Assembly (NCBI RefSeq): GCF_016862515.1
Contig: NZ_BONC01000052.1
Span: 1-57,058, forward strand
Origin: Asanoa iriomotensis
Lineage (GTDB): Bacteria; Actinomycetota; Actinomycetes; Mycobacteriales; Micromonosporaceae
Length of the DNA: 57,058 bases
Direction: 5' to 3'
This document shows, in pieces, positions 1 to 9,408 of the stretch (its first letter is position 1; every line of letters starts with the position of its first letter). The notes under the pieces were generated by a model. That model had not been told where the DNA came from. It searched no databases and saw nothing but the letters and a program-made list of their open reading frames with translations. A program made the translations under genes and the position numbers.

Positions 1-874
1 CGATCGCGTCCGTCTGGTCCACGCTGTCTACGACGAGCTGCCCGAGGTCCTCGACGACCTGGGCATCCCGGCGGTCGACGGCGTGCTGATGGACCTCGGC
101 GTCTCCTCTCTGCAGCTCGACGTGCCGGACCGGGGCTTCTCGTACGCCCAGGACGCGCCGTTGGACATGCGGATGGACCAGACCCGGGGCCTGACGGCCG
201 AGACCGTCGTCAACACCTACAGCGCCGGGGAGCTCACCCGGGTGCTGCGGGTGTACGGCGAGGAGCGGTTCGCCAACCGGATCGCGGCGGCGATCGTGCG
301 CGAGCGGACCAAGCAACCGATCACGTCGTCGGCGCGGCTGGCGGAGCTGGTCCGCGACGCGATTCCGGCGGCCGCCCGGCGCACCGGCGGGCACCCGGCC
401 AAGCGCAGCTTCCAGGCGCTGCGGATCGAGGTCAACGGCGAGCTCGAGACGCTGGAGCGGGCGGTGCCGGCGGCACTGGACGCGCTCGACCTGGGCGGGC
501 GGATCGTGGTGCTCTCCTACCACTCGCTGGAGGACCGGATCACCAAGCGGGCGATGGCCGAACGGGCCCGGTCGTCCGCGCCGATCGACCTGCCGGTCGA
601 GCTGCCCGGCACGGGGCCGACGCTGCGCCTGCTCACGCGCGGCGTCGAGCTGCCGACCGACGACGAGGTGGCCGCCAACCCGCGCGCCGCGTCGGTGCGG
701 CTGCGGGCGGCGGAACGGATCGATCCCGACGCGGTCGAACGCGATCGCCCGCGCAGGGTCAAGGCAATGCACCAACCCGCCGCGCGAACGGCGGGCCGGC
801 CCGGGGGCGGAGACCGCCGTGCCCCGGCCGGAGAGTCCCACGAGGACGACGAGCACGAGGGGGAGGGAACATGA
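1..874 (+). CDS. rsmH: 16S rRNA m4C1402 methyltransferase RsmH (MraW), 5' truncated
   Basis: SAM-dependent N4-methyltransferase acting on C1402 of 16S rRNA in the ribosomal P site. The reading frame is open from base 2, so the start codon lies upstream of the window and about 290 residues are seen. Family blocks are clear: [15 protein letters not shown] near the visible N-terminus, then RGFSY and APLDMRMD, then [15 protein letters not shown], then the [11 protein letters not shown] motif. The C-terminal tail is rich in Arg, Gly and Glu. It is the first visible gene of the dcw cluster, and its TGA overlaps the ATG of the next gene (ATGA), so the two are probably translationally coupled. Confidence 0.96.
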   Translation, partial: DRVRLVHAVYDELPEVLDDLGIPAVDGVLMDLGVSSLQLDVPDRGFSYAQDAPLDMRMDQTRGLTAETVVNTYSAGELTRVLRVYGEERFANRIAAAIVRERTKQPITSSARLAELVRDAIPAAARRTGGHPAKRSFQALRIEVNGELETLERAVPAALDALDLGGRIVVLSYHSLEDRITKRAMAERARSSAPIDLPVELPGTGPTLRLLTRGVELPTDDEVAANPRAASVRLRAAERIDPDAVERDRPRRVKAMHQPAARTAGRPGGGDRRAPAGESHEDDEHEGEGT

Positions 875-1389
875 CAGAGCAGAAGCGCGCGCCGCGGTCG
901 GGGGGCCGGACCACGGAGCGCGGAACGCGGCGGGGCGTCCGTAGCGACCCGCGGCAGTTCCCGACGGAGGGCAGCGCAGCCCTGCGTCCGAAGGAGCGGA
1001 CCGGTGTGGTGGCGGCTGGGGGGCCGCAGCTCAAGGTCGCGCCGCCGCCACCGGTGACGGGGCCGCGCGTCCCGTTCGTGGCACTGATCCTGGTGCTGGT
1101 GGTCGGCGGCGTGCTGGGCATCCTCGTGGTCAACACGAAGATCGCCGAGAACGCGTTCCAGATCGAGCGCCTGAAGGAAAGCGGTGCCGCGCTCAACATC
1201 CAGCAGCAGCAACTGGAGCAGGAGATCGCCAAGGCGCAGGCACCGGGCAACCTGACCGCGCAGGCGCGCAAGCTGGGCATGGTCAGCGGCGGCGACCCGG
1301 CCTACATCCGGCTGCAGGACGGCAAGATCATCGGTATTCCGAAGCCTGGCTCCGGCGCGCCGTCGGTGACCAGCGACCAGGGGCGGTGA
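871..1389 (+). CDS. ftsL: FtsL-like bitopic septum protein
   Basis: A 172-residue protein with FtsL topology. It has a basic, Pro-rich cytoplasmic tail of about 65 residues, one membrane helix at about 67-88 ([14 protein letters not shown]...), then a short coiled coil (about 95-125, Gln/Glu/Leu-rich) and a small extracellular end. FtsL partners FtsB and FtsQ in the divisome and helps activate FtsW/FtsI. The sequence is poorly conserved, so the name rests mainly on topology and on position between rsmH and ftsI, coupled at both ends by 4-base overlaps. The cytoplasmic tail is long compared with proteobacterial FtsL, as usual in actinobacteria. Confidence 0.82.
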   Translation: MTEQKRAPRSGGRTTERGTRRGVRSDPRQFPTEGSAALRPKERTGVVAAGGPQLKVAPPPPVTGPRVPFVALILVLVVGGVLGILVVNTKIAENAFQIERLKESGAALNIQQQQLEQEIAKAQAPGNLTAQARKLGMVSGGDPAYIRLQDGKIIGIPKPGSGAPSVTSDQGR

Positions 1390-3653
1390 GCGTGCCGCCG
1401 CGGACGCCGGATCCCCGGCGCAATCCGTCCCGCGGCGGCCGTCCCGCCGACGACGGTTCCGCCCCGGCCCGCAGTGGCCGGGGCGGCATCTTCGAGGCAC
1501 AGGCCTACACGCCGCGTGGCCGGTCGGTGCGCGAGCAGGCGCGTTCGCGTACCAGCGGACAGGCGGCGGAGACGACGGAGCCGGCGCCGCCGACCCTGCG
1601 GGTGGTCGACGGCGGCCGGGCGGACGAGCCGCGCACCCCGCGGCAGCCCGCGGCGCGGTCCGGTGCGGCCGGGGGGCGGACCGGCACAGCGGCGGGCGCG
1701 GCGAAGAAGGCCGCCGCGCCCGCCCGGTCCCGCGCGCCCCGCGCCCAGACCGGCGCGGCGACCAAGGCGGGTGGCGCGGCGACCAAGGCGGGTGGCGCGG
1801 CGCCCAAGGCGCGGAGCACGGCGACCAACGCCCGGGGCACGGCCGACAACCGGAGCACGGCGGCCAAGGGCCGGGCGACCGCGCCGCGGCCGCCGCTGCG
1901 CCGCAAGCCCCGCGCCCAGCTCAAGCTGGCCGACTCGAACCGGCGGCTGCGGCTCGGCGCGTTCCTCGCGCTGGCGATGTTCGCCGGCATCGGCATCCGG
2001 CTGATCACGCTCCAGGTCATGCCGACACCGGCGTACGCGAACGGCGGCCTCCAGGACCGCTTGCGCAGCGTCACGCTGTTCGCCTCCCGCGGCGGCATCT
2101 ACGACCGGTCCGGCGTGCCGCTGACGCACAGCGTCGAGGCCCGTTACGTGTACGCCGACCCGACGCTGATCGAGAACCCGGCCGAGGCCGCGGCGAAGCT
2201 GTCCCCGCTGCTCGGCGTCGCGCGCTCCGACCTGGAGAAGCGCATGGCCAAGCGGAAGCTGCCCACCGGCGTCCAGTCGACGTTCGCGTGGCTGGCCCGC
2301 GGTGTGCCGATCGACAAGGCCAACCAGGTGATGGCGCTCAACATCAAGGGCATCGGCACCGAGTACGACGAGCGCCGGGAGATCCCGGGCGCGGACCTGG
2401 CGGCCAACCTGATCGGGATCACCGGCGAGGACCTGACGGGGCTGGAGGGGCTGGAGGCGCGTTACGACGACGTGCTGCGCGGCACCAACGGCAAGCATCT
2501 CTTCGAGTTCGGCAACGACGCCGCGTACACCCCGATCCCCAACGGTTACAGCGAGATCCAGGAGGCCAAGCCGGGCAGCTCGCTGACCCTGACGATCGAC
2601 CGGGACCTGCAGTACGAGTTCCAGCGGTCGCTCAGCGAGAACGTGCAGGCCCGCAAGGGCACCGTGGGCGCGGCCATCGCGATCGACATCAAGACCGGCG
2701 AGGTGCTGGCACAGGCGAGCCAGCCGACGTTCAACGCGGCCGACTGGGAGGACTATCCGGCCGTCGACCGGGAGGACGCGGCGACCTCGTTCGTCGTCGA
2801 CCCGGGCTCGGTGCACAAGGCGATCATCTTCGGCGCGGGTCTGGAGGAGGGTGTGATCAACAAGAACACCGTCTGGCCGGTTCCGTCGACGATCGACAAG
2901 GCCGACACGACCTACCGGGACACCCACCCGGCCGGCGGCAAGAAGATGACGATGGCCGGCGCGCTCGCGTACTCGTCGAACGTCACGACGATCAAGATCG
3001 CCGACAAGCTGGGACCGCAGAAGGTGTACGACTACCAGCTCAAGTTCGGTCTCGGTAAGCCGACGGGCGAGGGGATGCCGGGCGAGGCGTCCGGGCGGGT
3101 GCTGCCGCCGGCCGAGTGGAACGGCACGTCGCCGGGCTCGATCCCGATCGGGCACAGCGTCGACGTGACGCCGCTGCAGATGGCGGCGGTCTACGCGGCG
3201 ATCGCCAACGACGGCAAGTGGATCCAGCCGCACCTGATCAAGGACACCGTCGCGCCGGACGGGAGCCGGGTGGCCCCGCCGGCGCCGGAGACCCGGCAGG
3301 TGATCAGCCCGCAGCACGCCGCGGACCTGCGCTACCTGATGGAGGCGGTGACCACGATCCCCGACGCCACGGGCGTCAACGGCCGGATCAAGGGCTACCG
3401 GGTGGCCGGCAAGACGGGCACGGGCCTGCGCGTGGTCGACGGGAAATACGCGGCCGGCGAGGTGGCGTCGTTCATCGGCATGGCGCCGGCCGAGGCGCCG
3501 CGGTACGTGGTCGCGGTCTTCGCGTTCACCCCGAGCGGCGGTGGCGGCGACGTCGCGGGCCCGGCGTTCCGGGAGATGATGCAGTACACGCTGCAGCACT
3601 ACCGCGTCCCGCCGAGCACCAAGTCCGCGCCGAAGTACACGGCCTTCCCGTAG
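1386..3653 (+). CDS. ftsI: Septal transpeptidase FtsI (PBP3, class B PBP)
   Basis: Class B penicillin-binding protein that cross-links septal peptidoglycan together with FtsW. It has 755 residues with a GTG start overlapping the previous stop. Residues 1 to about 185 are a disordered Ala/Lys/Arg-rich tail with repeats such as ATKAGGA. A membrane anchor follows at about 193-212, then the PBP dimerisation region and the transpeptidase domain. Catalytic motifs are S475-V-H-K478, S530-S-N532 and K676-T-G678. The segment around the nucleophile reads DPGSVHK instead of the common PGSTFK, but SxxK is kept. The long basic tail makes the protein longer than FtsI of most phyla. Confidence 0.96.
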   Translation: MSVPPRTPDPRRNPSRGGRPADDGSAPARSGRGGIFEAQAYTPRGRSVREQARSRTSGQAAETTEPAPPTLRVVDGGRADEPRTPRQPAARSGAAGGRTGTAAGAAKKAAAPARSRAPRAQTGAATKAGGAATKAGGAAPKARSTATNARGTADNRSTAAKGRATAPRPPLRRKPRAQLKLADSNRRLRLGAFLALAMFAGIGIRLITLQVMPTPAYANGGLQDRLRSVTLFASRGGIYDRSGVPLTHSVEARYVYADPTLIENPAEAAAKLSPLLGVARSDLEKRMAKRKLPTGVQSTFAWLARGVPIDKANQVMALNIKGIGTEYDERREIPGADLAANLIGITGEDLTGLEGLEARYDDVLRGTNGKHLFEFGNDAAYTPIPNGYSEIQEAKPGSSLTLTIDRDLQYEFQRSLSENVQARKGTVGAAIAIDIKTGEVLAQASQPTFNAADWEDYPAVDREDAATSFVVDPGSVHKAIIFGAGLEEGVINKNTVWPVPSTIDKADTTYRDTHPAGGKKMTMAGALAYSSNVTTIKIADKLGPQKVYDYQLKFGLGKPTGEGMPGEASGRVLPPAEWNGTSPGSIPIGHSVDVTPLQMAAVYAAIANDGKWIQPHLIKDTVAPDGSRVAPPAPETRQVISPQHAADLRYLMEAVTTIPDATGVNGRIKGYRVAGKTGTGLRVVDGKYAAGEVASFIGMAPAEAPRYVVAVFAFTPSGGGGDVAGPAFREMMQYTLQHYRVPPSTKSAPKYTAFP

Positions 3654-3670
3654 ATCAGCCGTAGATCAGC
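3650..3670 (+). repeat. 10-bp tandem direct repeat over the ftsI stop
   Basis: GTAGATCAGC occurs at 3650-3659 and again at 3661-3670. The first copy contains the ftsI TAG stop codon. It looks like a small slippage duplication, and a second in-line TAG follows. Confidence 0.8.
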
Positions 3671-3701
3671 GTGGGTATGCGGAAGCCGGGCGCCGACCGG
3701 G

Positions 3702-3716
3702 TAGGGTCTGACGCCG
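3702..3716 (+). promoter_or_regulatory. Putative -10 box for a leaderless murE transcript
   Basis: TAGGGT at 3702-3707 lies 8 bases before a GTG at 3716, so a transcript starting at the normal distance would begin at or near the start codon. No good -35 hexamer is seen. This supports choosing GTG 3716 over the in-frame GTG at 3671. No convincing Shine-Dalgarno sequence precedes either start. Confidence 0.4.
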
Positions 3717-5266
3717 TGCCCGGCAATCCGCGCCCAAGCGCCGTCGCTCCCGTCCGGCTCGCCGACCTGGCGGCCCTGGTCGGGGCGGCTGTGCCCGCCA
3801 CCGACGTCGCGGTGACCGGCATCACCCACGCCAGCGGCGAGGTCCGGCCGGGCGATCTCTACGCGGCCCTGCCCGGCGCCCGCCGGCACGGCGCCGAGTT
3901 CGTGCCCGCCGTCGTCGCGGCCGGCGCGGTCGCGGTGCTCACCGACCCGGCCGGCGCCCCGGCGGCCGCCGCGGCGGGCCTGCCGGCGATCGTGGTCGAC
4001 GATCCCCGCGAGGCCCTGGGCGCGGTCGCCGCCGCCGTCTACGGCGACCCCACGGCCGACCTGGTGGTCATCGGCCTCACCGGCACCGCCGGCAAGACCT
4101 CGACCGCCTACCTGGTCGAGTCCGGGCTGCGCGCCGCCGGCCACGTGACCGGGCTGATCGGCACCGTGGAGACCCGGCTCGGCGACCTCGTGGTCGACAG
4201 CGTGCGCACGACGCCCGAGGCCACGGACCTGCACGCGCTGCTCGCCACCGCCCGCGAGCGCGGCGTGACGGCCGTGGTCATGGAGGTGTCCAGCCACGCC
4301 CTGGCGATGGGCCGGGTCGGCGGTGTGCGCTTCGCGGTCGGCGGCTACACCAACTTCGGCCAGGACCACCTGGACTTCCACGCGGACCGCGACGACTACT
4401 TCGCCGCCAAGGCCAAGCTCTTCGACGGTCGCTGCCGGGTCGAGATCCTCAACTTCGACGACCCGGCCCTGCTGCCGCTGCGCAAGCCAGCGACGGTGAC
4501 CTACTCGGCCGCCGGCGACCACGCCGCGACGTGGTGGGCCGACGGGGTGGCCGACGCCGGCTACGGGCAGGCCTTCACGGCACACGGGCCCGACGGGGTC
4601 GCGGTGGACGCCGGCGTCGCGCTGCCGGGCCTGCACAACGTCGCCAACGCGCTGCTGGCGATCGCCTCGCTGGTGGCGGTCGGTGTCGACGCGGCCACCG
4701 CCGCGGCCGGCGTCGCCGCCTGCCGGGGCGTGCCCGGCCGGCTCGAGGTGGTCGACGCGCCCGGCCCGGTCCTCGGGGTGGTCGACTACGCGCACAAGCC
4801 CGACGCGATCGTGGCCGCGCTGCGCGCGCTGCGGGCCCGGGCGGAGTCCCGCGGCGGCCGGCTGATCTGCGTGATCGGCGCGGGCGGCGACCGCGACCGC
4901 GGCAAGCGGCCGCTGATGGGCGCGGCCGCCGCCGAGGGCGCCGACCTGGTGCTGGTCACCGACGACAACCCGCGCACCGAGGACCCGGCGGGGATCCGGG
5001 CCGAGGTGTTGGCCGGCGCGCGAGCGACGGTTGAGCGGACAGCCGGAGCCAAGGGGCCCGCGGCCGTCGAAGAGGTCACCGGCGGGCGGCGGGCGGCCAT
5101 CGACGAGGCGGTCCACCGGGCCGGTGACGACGACGTGATCGCGGTGCTCGGCAAGGGGCACGAACGAGGGCAGGAGGTGGCCGGCGTGACGCATCCGTTC
5201 GACGACCGGGTCGAGTTGGCGGCGGCACTGCGCGCCCGGTTCGGCCACCTGGTGGGCCAGCGATGA
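3716..5266 (+). CDS. murE: UDP-MurNAc-tripeptide synthetase MurE (meso-DAP adding)
   Basis: Cytoplasmic ATP-dependent Mur ligase that adds meso-diaminopimelate to UDP-MurNAc-L-Ala-D-Glu. It has 516 residues from GTG 3716. The order is typical: N-terminal UDP-binding domain, ATP loop GLTGTAGKTST, central-domain motifs EVSSHAL and NFGQDHLDFH, then the C-terminal domain with VVDYAHKPDAI and GAGGDRDRGKR. TDDNPRTEDP contains the DNPR signature of DAP-type enzymes; Lys-type enzymes differ here. The stop overlaps the murF ATG (ATGA). Its substrate is the MurD product, yet murD is not in this cluster. A longer start at 3671 is possible but less likely. Confidence 0.95.
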   Translation: MPGNPRPSAVAPVRLADLAALVGAAVPATDVAVTGITHASGEVRPGDLYAALPGARRHGAEFVPAVVAAGAVAVLTDPAGAPAAAAAGLPAIVVDDPREALGAVAAAVYGDPTADLVVIGLTGTAGKTSTAYLVESGLRAAGHVTGLIGTVETRLGDLVVDSVRTTPEATDLHALLATARERGVTAVVMEVSSHALAMGRVGGVRFAVGGYTNFGQDHLDFHADRDDYFAAKAKLFDGRCRVEILNFDDPALLPLRKPATVTYSAAGDHAATWWADGVADAGYGQAFTAHGPDGVAVDAGVALPGLHNVANALLAIASLVAVGVDAATAAAGVAACRGVPGRLEVVDAPGPVLGVVDYAHKPDAIVAALRALRARAESRGGRLICVIGAGGDRDRGKRPLMGAAAAEGADLVLVTDDNPRTEDPAGIRAEVLAGARATVERTAGAKGPAAVEEVTGGRRAAIDEAVHRAGDDDVIAVLGKGHERGQEVAGVTHPFDDRVELAAALRARFGHLVGQR

Positions 5267-6651
5267 TCAAAATGCGCCTCGACGAGGTCGCGGCCGCGGT
5301 CGGCGGCCGGCTGGCCGGCGCGGACCCGGCGGCCGAGGTGACCGGAGCCGTCGAGTACGACTCCCGCAAGGTCGGACCCGGCGGCCTGTTCGTCGCGTTC
5401 CCCGGCGAAAAGGTCGACGGGCACGACTACGCCGCCGGCGCGGTGGCCGCGGGCGCGACCGCGGTGCTCGGCACCCGCCCGGTCGAGGGCGTGCCGATGG
5501 TGCTCGTCGACGACCCGCTGGCGGCGCTGGCCGGGCTGGCCCGCGCGGTGCTGCCCCAGCTGCCCGACCTGTGCGTGATCGGGCTGACCGGCTCGTCCGG
5601 CAAGACCACGACCAAGGACATGGTCGCCCAGCTCGCCGCCAAGCTCGGCCCGACGGTCGCGCCGCCCGGCTCGCTCAACAACGAGCTGGGCTTCCCATAC
5701 ACCGTGCTCAAGGCCGACGAGCAGACCCGCTACCTGGTGCTCGAGATGGGCGCCCGCGGTGTCGGGCACATCAGCCACCTCGCCGGCATCGCCCGGCCCC
5801 GGGTCGGCGTGGTGCTCAACGTCGGCACCTCGCACATCGGCGAGTTCGGGTCGGTCGACAACATCGCCACGGCCAAGGGCGAGCTGGCGGAGGCCGTACC
5901 CGTGGACGGGGTGGCGATCCTCAACGCCGACGACGAGCGGGTCCGGAAGATGGCCGTGCGTACCCGCGGCCGGGTGGTCCTGGTCGGTGAGGCGCCGGAC
6001 GCCGACGTGCGCGCCGACGACGTGACCGTGGACGCGCACGGCCTGGCCTCCTACACCCTGCGGGTGGCCCGGGGCAGCGTCCCCGTGCGGCTGCGGGTGC
6101 CCGGGCGGCACCAGGTCGGCAACAGCCTCGCCGCCGCCGCGGTGGCCCGGGAGCTGGGCATGCCGCTGCGCGAGCTGGGCGAGGCCCTGGGCGAGGTGGA
6201 GCTGCGCTCGGCCCGCCGGATGGACGTCTTCGAGCGGCCCGACGGGGTCACCGTCATCGACGACTCCTACAACGCCAACCCGGCCTCGATGGCCGCCGCG
6301 CTGCGGGCGCTCGCGGCCATCGGAGCGGGACGGCGTACCGTCGCGGTGCTCGGCTACATGGCCGAGTTGGGTGGGTTCGAACGTTCCGGCCACGAAGAGG
6401 TCGGGCGGCTCGCCGCGGCACTGGGCGTCGACCGGCTGTTCGTGGTCGGCGAGGCGGCCGGTCCGATCCACGACGGCGCGACGGCCCATCCGGGCTGGGA
6501 AGGTAGGTCGGTGGTGCTGGGCGACCAGGAGGCGGCGATCGACGCGCTCCGGGCCGATCTGCGGCCGGGCGACGTCGTGCTGGTGAAGGGTTCCCGGTAC
6601 CGCACCTGGGACGTGGTCGACGCCCTGCGCGAGCGGGAGTCGGCGGCGTGA
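5263..6651 (+). CDS. murF: UDP-MurNAc-tripeptide-D-Ala-D-Ala ligase MurF
   Basis: Mur ligase that adds D-Ala-D-Ala to complete the cytoplasmic UDP-MurNAc-pentapeptide. It has 462 residues, normal for the family. Visible motifs are the ATP-binding loop [13 protein letters not shown], the central [13 protein letters not shown] and [10 protein letters not shown] blocks, and the C-terminal [12 protein letters not shown] signature that sets MurF apart from MurE. The ATG overlaps the murE stop, and its own TGA overlaps the mraY GTG, so murE-murF-mraY form one coupled run. Confidence 0.97.
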   Translation: MIKMRLDEVAAAVGGRLAGADPAAEVTGAVEYDSRKVGPGGLFVAFPGEKVDGHDYAAGAVAAGATAVLGTRPVEGVPMVLVDDPLAALAGLARAVLPQLPDLCVIGLTGSSGKTTTKDMVAQLAAKLGPTVAPPGSLNNELGFPYTVLKADEQTRYLVLEMGARGVGHISHLAGIARPRVGVVLNVGTSHIGEFGSVDNIATAKGELAEAVPVDGVAILNADDERVRKMAVRTRGRVVLVGEAPDADVRADDVTVDAHGLASYTLRVARGSVPVRLRVPGRHQVGNSLAAAAVARELGMPLRELGEALGEVELRSARRMDVFERPDGVTVIDDSYNANPASMAAALRALAAIGAGRRTVAVLGYMAELGGFERSGHEEVGRLAAALGVDRLFVVGEAAGPIHDGATAHPGWEGRSVVLGDQEAAIDALRADLRPGDVVLVKGSRYRTWDVVDALRERESAA

Positions 6652-7781
6652 GGGCGGTCATCGTCGCCATCGCGGTGGCGTTCCTCGTCTCGCTGTTCGG
6701 CACCCCGCTCGCGATCAAGGTGTTCACCCGGCTCAAGGCCGGCCAGCCGATCCGCACCGACGGCCCGCAGATGCACCTGACCAAGAAGGGCACGCCGACG
6801 ATGGGCGGCGTGGTCTTCATCGTGGCCACGATCATCGCGTACGTGGCCGGCCACCTCGCCCTGACCACGCTGCCGTCCCAGCAGATCTTCCAGGTCGGCC
6901 CGACGATCACCGCGCTGGTGCTGCTGGGCCTGCTGGTGTTCTGCGGCGCGGTCGGCTTCATCGACGACTTCCTCAAGGTCCGCCGGCGGCACAGCGGCGG
7001 GCTCAACAAGCGCGGCAAGCTGCTCGGCCAGCTCCTGGTCGGCGCCACCTTCGGCATCGTCGCGCTGTACTTCCCGAGCACCATGCTCGACACCACCGGC
7101 AGCCGGACCAACACCGAGACCGTCGGCAGCACGGCCGTCTCGTTCATCCGCGAGGTGAGCTGGCTCGACATCGGCAAGGTCGGCTCGGTCATCCTCTTCG
7201 TGCTCGTGGTGCTCGCCTCGACCAACGGCGTCAACCTGACCGACGGGCTCGACGGCCTGGCGACCGGGGCGTCGACGATGGTGCTCGCCGCGTACGCGCT
7301 GATCGCGTTCTGGCAGTACCGGCACTGGTGCGCCGACCCGACCTACGTCAAGAGCGCCAGCACCTACTGTTACGCGGTCCGCGACCCGCTCGAGATAGCC
7401 CTGATAGCCGGCGCCGCCGCCGGGGCCTGTGTCGGCTTCCTGTGGTGGAACACCTCGCCGGCGCGGATCTTCATGGGCGACACCGGCGCGCTCGGCCTGG
7501 GCGGCCTGATCGCCGGCATGGCGATGTCGACGCGCACGGTGCTGCTGCTCCCGATCATCGGCGGGCTCTTCGTGATCATCACGATGTCGGTGGTCATCCA
7601 GATCATCTCGTTCCGGACCACGGGCAAACGGGTGTTCCGCATGTCGCCGCTCCAGCACCACTTCGAGCTGGCGGGGTGGAGCGAGGTCAACATCGTGGTC
7701 CGCTTCTGGATCATCGCCGGCATCGGCGTCGCGATGGCCCTGGGCCTCTTCTACAGCGACTTCCTCGCCGCTGTCAGTTAA
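6648..7781 (+). CDS. mraY: Phospho-MurNAc-pentapeptide translocase MraY
   Basis: Integral membrane enzyme that transfers phospho-MurNAc-pentapeptide to undecaprenyl phosphate, forming lipid I. It has 377 residues with about ten hydrophobic segments. Family signatures are [10 protein letters not shown] (catalytic Asp region), [24 protein letters not shown] and the C-terminal [10 protein letters not shown] loop. GTG start, overlapping the murF stop. In related clusters the next gene is murD; here the TAA stop is followed directly by a long inverted repeat and then ftsW. Confidence 0.97.
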   Translation: MRAVIVAIAVAFLVSLFGTPLAIKVFTRLKAGQPIRTDGPQMHLTKKGTPTMGGVVFIVATIIAYVAGHLALTTLPSQQIFQVGPTITALVLLGLLVFCGAVGFIDDFLKVRRRHSGGLNKRGKLLGQLLVGATFGIVALYFPSTMLDTTGSRTNTETVGSTAVSFIREVSWLDIGKVGSVILFVLVVLASTNGVNLTDGLDGLATGASTMVLAAYALIAFWQYRHWCADPTYVKSASTYCYAVRDPLEIALIAGAAAGACVGFLWWNTSPARIFMGDTGALGLGGLIAGMAMSTRTVLLLPIIGGLFVIITMSVVIQIISFRTTGKRVFRMSPLQHHFELAGWSEVNIVVRFWIIAGIGVAMALGLFYSDFLAAVS

Positions 7782-7945
7782 GGGGGTGGCTCGCGGGTCA
7801 GGGCGGCACGCCGCCGGGCCCAGACGACGACCGACCGCACGCGGAGCCGGGCCGGATACAACACCGGTATCCGACCCATCTCCGCGCACGCCCGGACGCC
7901 GCCTGGACCTCGCCGGCGCACCACCCTGACCCGCGAGCCACCCCC
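7782..7945. repeat. 164-bp imperfect palindrome in the mraY-ftsW gap (MITE-like or structured RNA)
   Basis: The outer 22 bp at 7782-7803 are a perfect inverted match to 7924-7945. The inner arms continue pairing to a 7-bp perfect core (7853-7859 with 7867-7873) around a 7-base loop, so the whole segment is one long hairpin. By hand alignment the left arm of 78 bases has 62 identical pairs, 16 substitutions and one gap. Eleven of 12 transition differences leave a G-U pair in minus-strand RNA, but only one does so in plus-strand RNA. It starts on the base after the mraY stop. No target duplication is visible. It may be a transposon-derived miniature element, a minus-strand structured RNA or a strong terminator. 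No coding is seen in 7782-8010. Confidence 0.85.
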
Positions 7946-8010
7946 CCCAGAACCCGACACGCCGAAAGTTTCTCCGCTGTCCGGGCGCGTCCAGCGTCGA
8001 TGATGGGCCG

Positions 8011-9408
8011 GTGGCCGAGGAAGCGAAAGCGCGTCAGCCGCGCCGCTCGCTGTTCGAGGGCGGCGTGGCCGCCCTGCGCGGCCTGCTCGCCCGCCCGCTG
8101 GCGTCCTACTACCTGCTGATCTCCAGCGCCGGGCTGCTGCTGGTGATCGGCCTGACCATGGTCTTCTCGGCCACGGGCCCGAAGGACATCGCCGCCGACG
8201 GCAACGCGTTCTCCGCCCTTGCCAAGCAGGGCCTGTTCGCCGTCGTCGGGTTGACCGCGTTCTGGGTCTGCCAGCGGCTGCCCGCCCGCACGTTCCGCGC
8301 CCTGGCCCGCCCGCTGCTGGGCATCGCGGTCGCCCTGCTGCTGTTCCTCAACGGGTTGAACGCGCTGGCGGCCATCCGGGGCGTCAAGGAGATCCGGCTC
8401 GGCCCTATCGAGAGCGACGTGCTCTGGTTGCACGTCGGTCCGATCCAGGTGCAGCCGTCCGAGCTGGCCAAGATCGGCCTGATCCTCTGGGCCGCCGACG
8501 TGATCAGCCGCAAGGGCCCGGCGCTGAGCCAGTGGCGCGAGCTGGCCATGCCGCTGTTCCCGGTGGTCGCGCTGCTGTTCGTGCTGGTCGGCTACAAGGA
8601 CCTCGGCACGATGCTGATCCTGCTCGCCATCGTGGTGGGCGTGCTGTGGGCCGCCGGGGTGCGGCTGCGGGTGTTCGCCAGCCTGTCCGTGATCGGCCTC
8701 GCCGGGATCGCCCTGCTGATCGCGGCCGCCTCCACCATGAACTCGGGCGGCGAGGGCGGCAACTACCGGTTCGCCCGGTTGCTCACCTTCTTCAACCCGC
8801 CGGCCGACTGCAAGGAGGCCGGCTGCTACCAGGGCATCCAGGCCCGGTACGCGATCGACAACGGCGGCTGGTTCGGTGTCGGGCTGGGCCAGGGCCGGCT
8901 CAAGTGGAACTGGCTGCCGGAGGCCAACAACGACTTCATCTTCGCGGTGGTCGCCGAGGAGCTGGGCGTCGTCGGCTGCGCGGTGATCCTCGCCCTGTTC
9001 GGCGTGCTCGCGTTCACCGGCCTGCGGATCGCCCGCCGCATCGACGACCCGTTCCGCCGCCTGGTCGCCGCCGCCATCACCACCTGGCTCGTCGCCCAGG
9101 CCCTGATCAACATCGGTGGCGTGGTCGGGCTGATCCCGATCACCGGCCTGCCGCTGCCGTTCATCTCCGACGGCGGCAGCGCCCTGGTGGTGACGCTGGC
9201 CGGCGTCGGCATGCTGGCGTCGTTCGCGCGGGCCGAACCCGACGCGGCCCGAGCCCTGCATGCCCGCCCGCCGGCCCGGTGGGTCCGACTACTCTGGGCC
9301 CCGCTGCCTCCGTTGCCACCGGCTCCGGCGGCCAGCCGCCCGTCGGCGTCCGCCGCCGGGCGCACCGCGCGTGACCGCGCCGGTGTGGGTGGCGAGAGGA
9401 GACGGTGA
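8011..9408 (+). CDS. ftsW: Septal peptidoglycan glycosyltransferase FtsW (SEDS)
   Basis: Polytopic SEDS-family polymerase working with FtsI at the septum. It has 465 residues with about ten membrane segments after a basic N-terminus. Signatures are VQPSELAKIGLILW, GVGLGQGRLKWNWLPEANN with DFIFAVVAEELG following, and PLPFISDGGSALV. The GTG at 8011 has no clear ribosome site, and GATGAT six bases before it could be a weak -10 for a leaderless message. Unlike its neighbours it is separated from the upstream gene by 229 bp, so it needs read-through past the palindrome or its own promoter. The C-terminus is Ala/Pro/Arg-rich and disordered. Confidence 0.95.
   Translation: MAEEAKARQPRRSLFEGGVAALRGLLARPLASYYLLISSAGLLLVIGLTMVFSATGPKDIAADGNAFSALAKQGLFAVVGLTAFWVCQRLPARTFRALARPLLGIAVALLLFLNGLNALAAIRGVKEIRLGPIESDVLWLHVGPIQVQPSELAKIGLILWAADVISRKGPALSQWRELAMPLFPVVALLFVLVGYKDLGTMLILLAIVVGVLWAAGVRLRVFASLSVIGLAGIALLIAAASTMNSGGEGGNYRFARLLTFFNPPADCKEAGCYQGIQARYAIDNGGWFGVGLGQGRLKWNWLPEANNDFIFAVVAEELGVVGCAVILALFGVLAFTGLRIARRIDDPFRRLVAAAITTWLVAQALINIGGVVGLIPITGLPLPFISDGGSALVVTLAGVGMLASFARAEPDAARALHARPPARWVRLLWAPLPPLPPAPAASRPSASAAGRTARDRAGVGGERRR

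Noticed and set aside
7782-7945. Integron attC site
   Set aside because: Although it is a long imperfect palindrome with strand bias, the ends lack the GTTRRRY core sites, and no integrase or cassette is near.
7782-8010. Degraded murD remnant in the mraY-ftsW gap
   Set aside because: None of the six frames shows a Mur ligase motif, and 164 of the 229 bp are explained by the palindrome.
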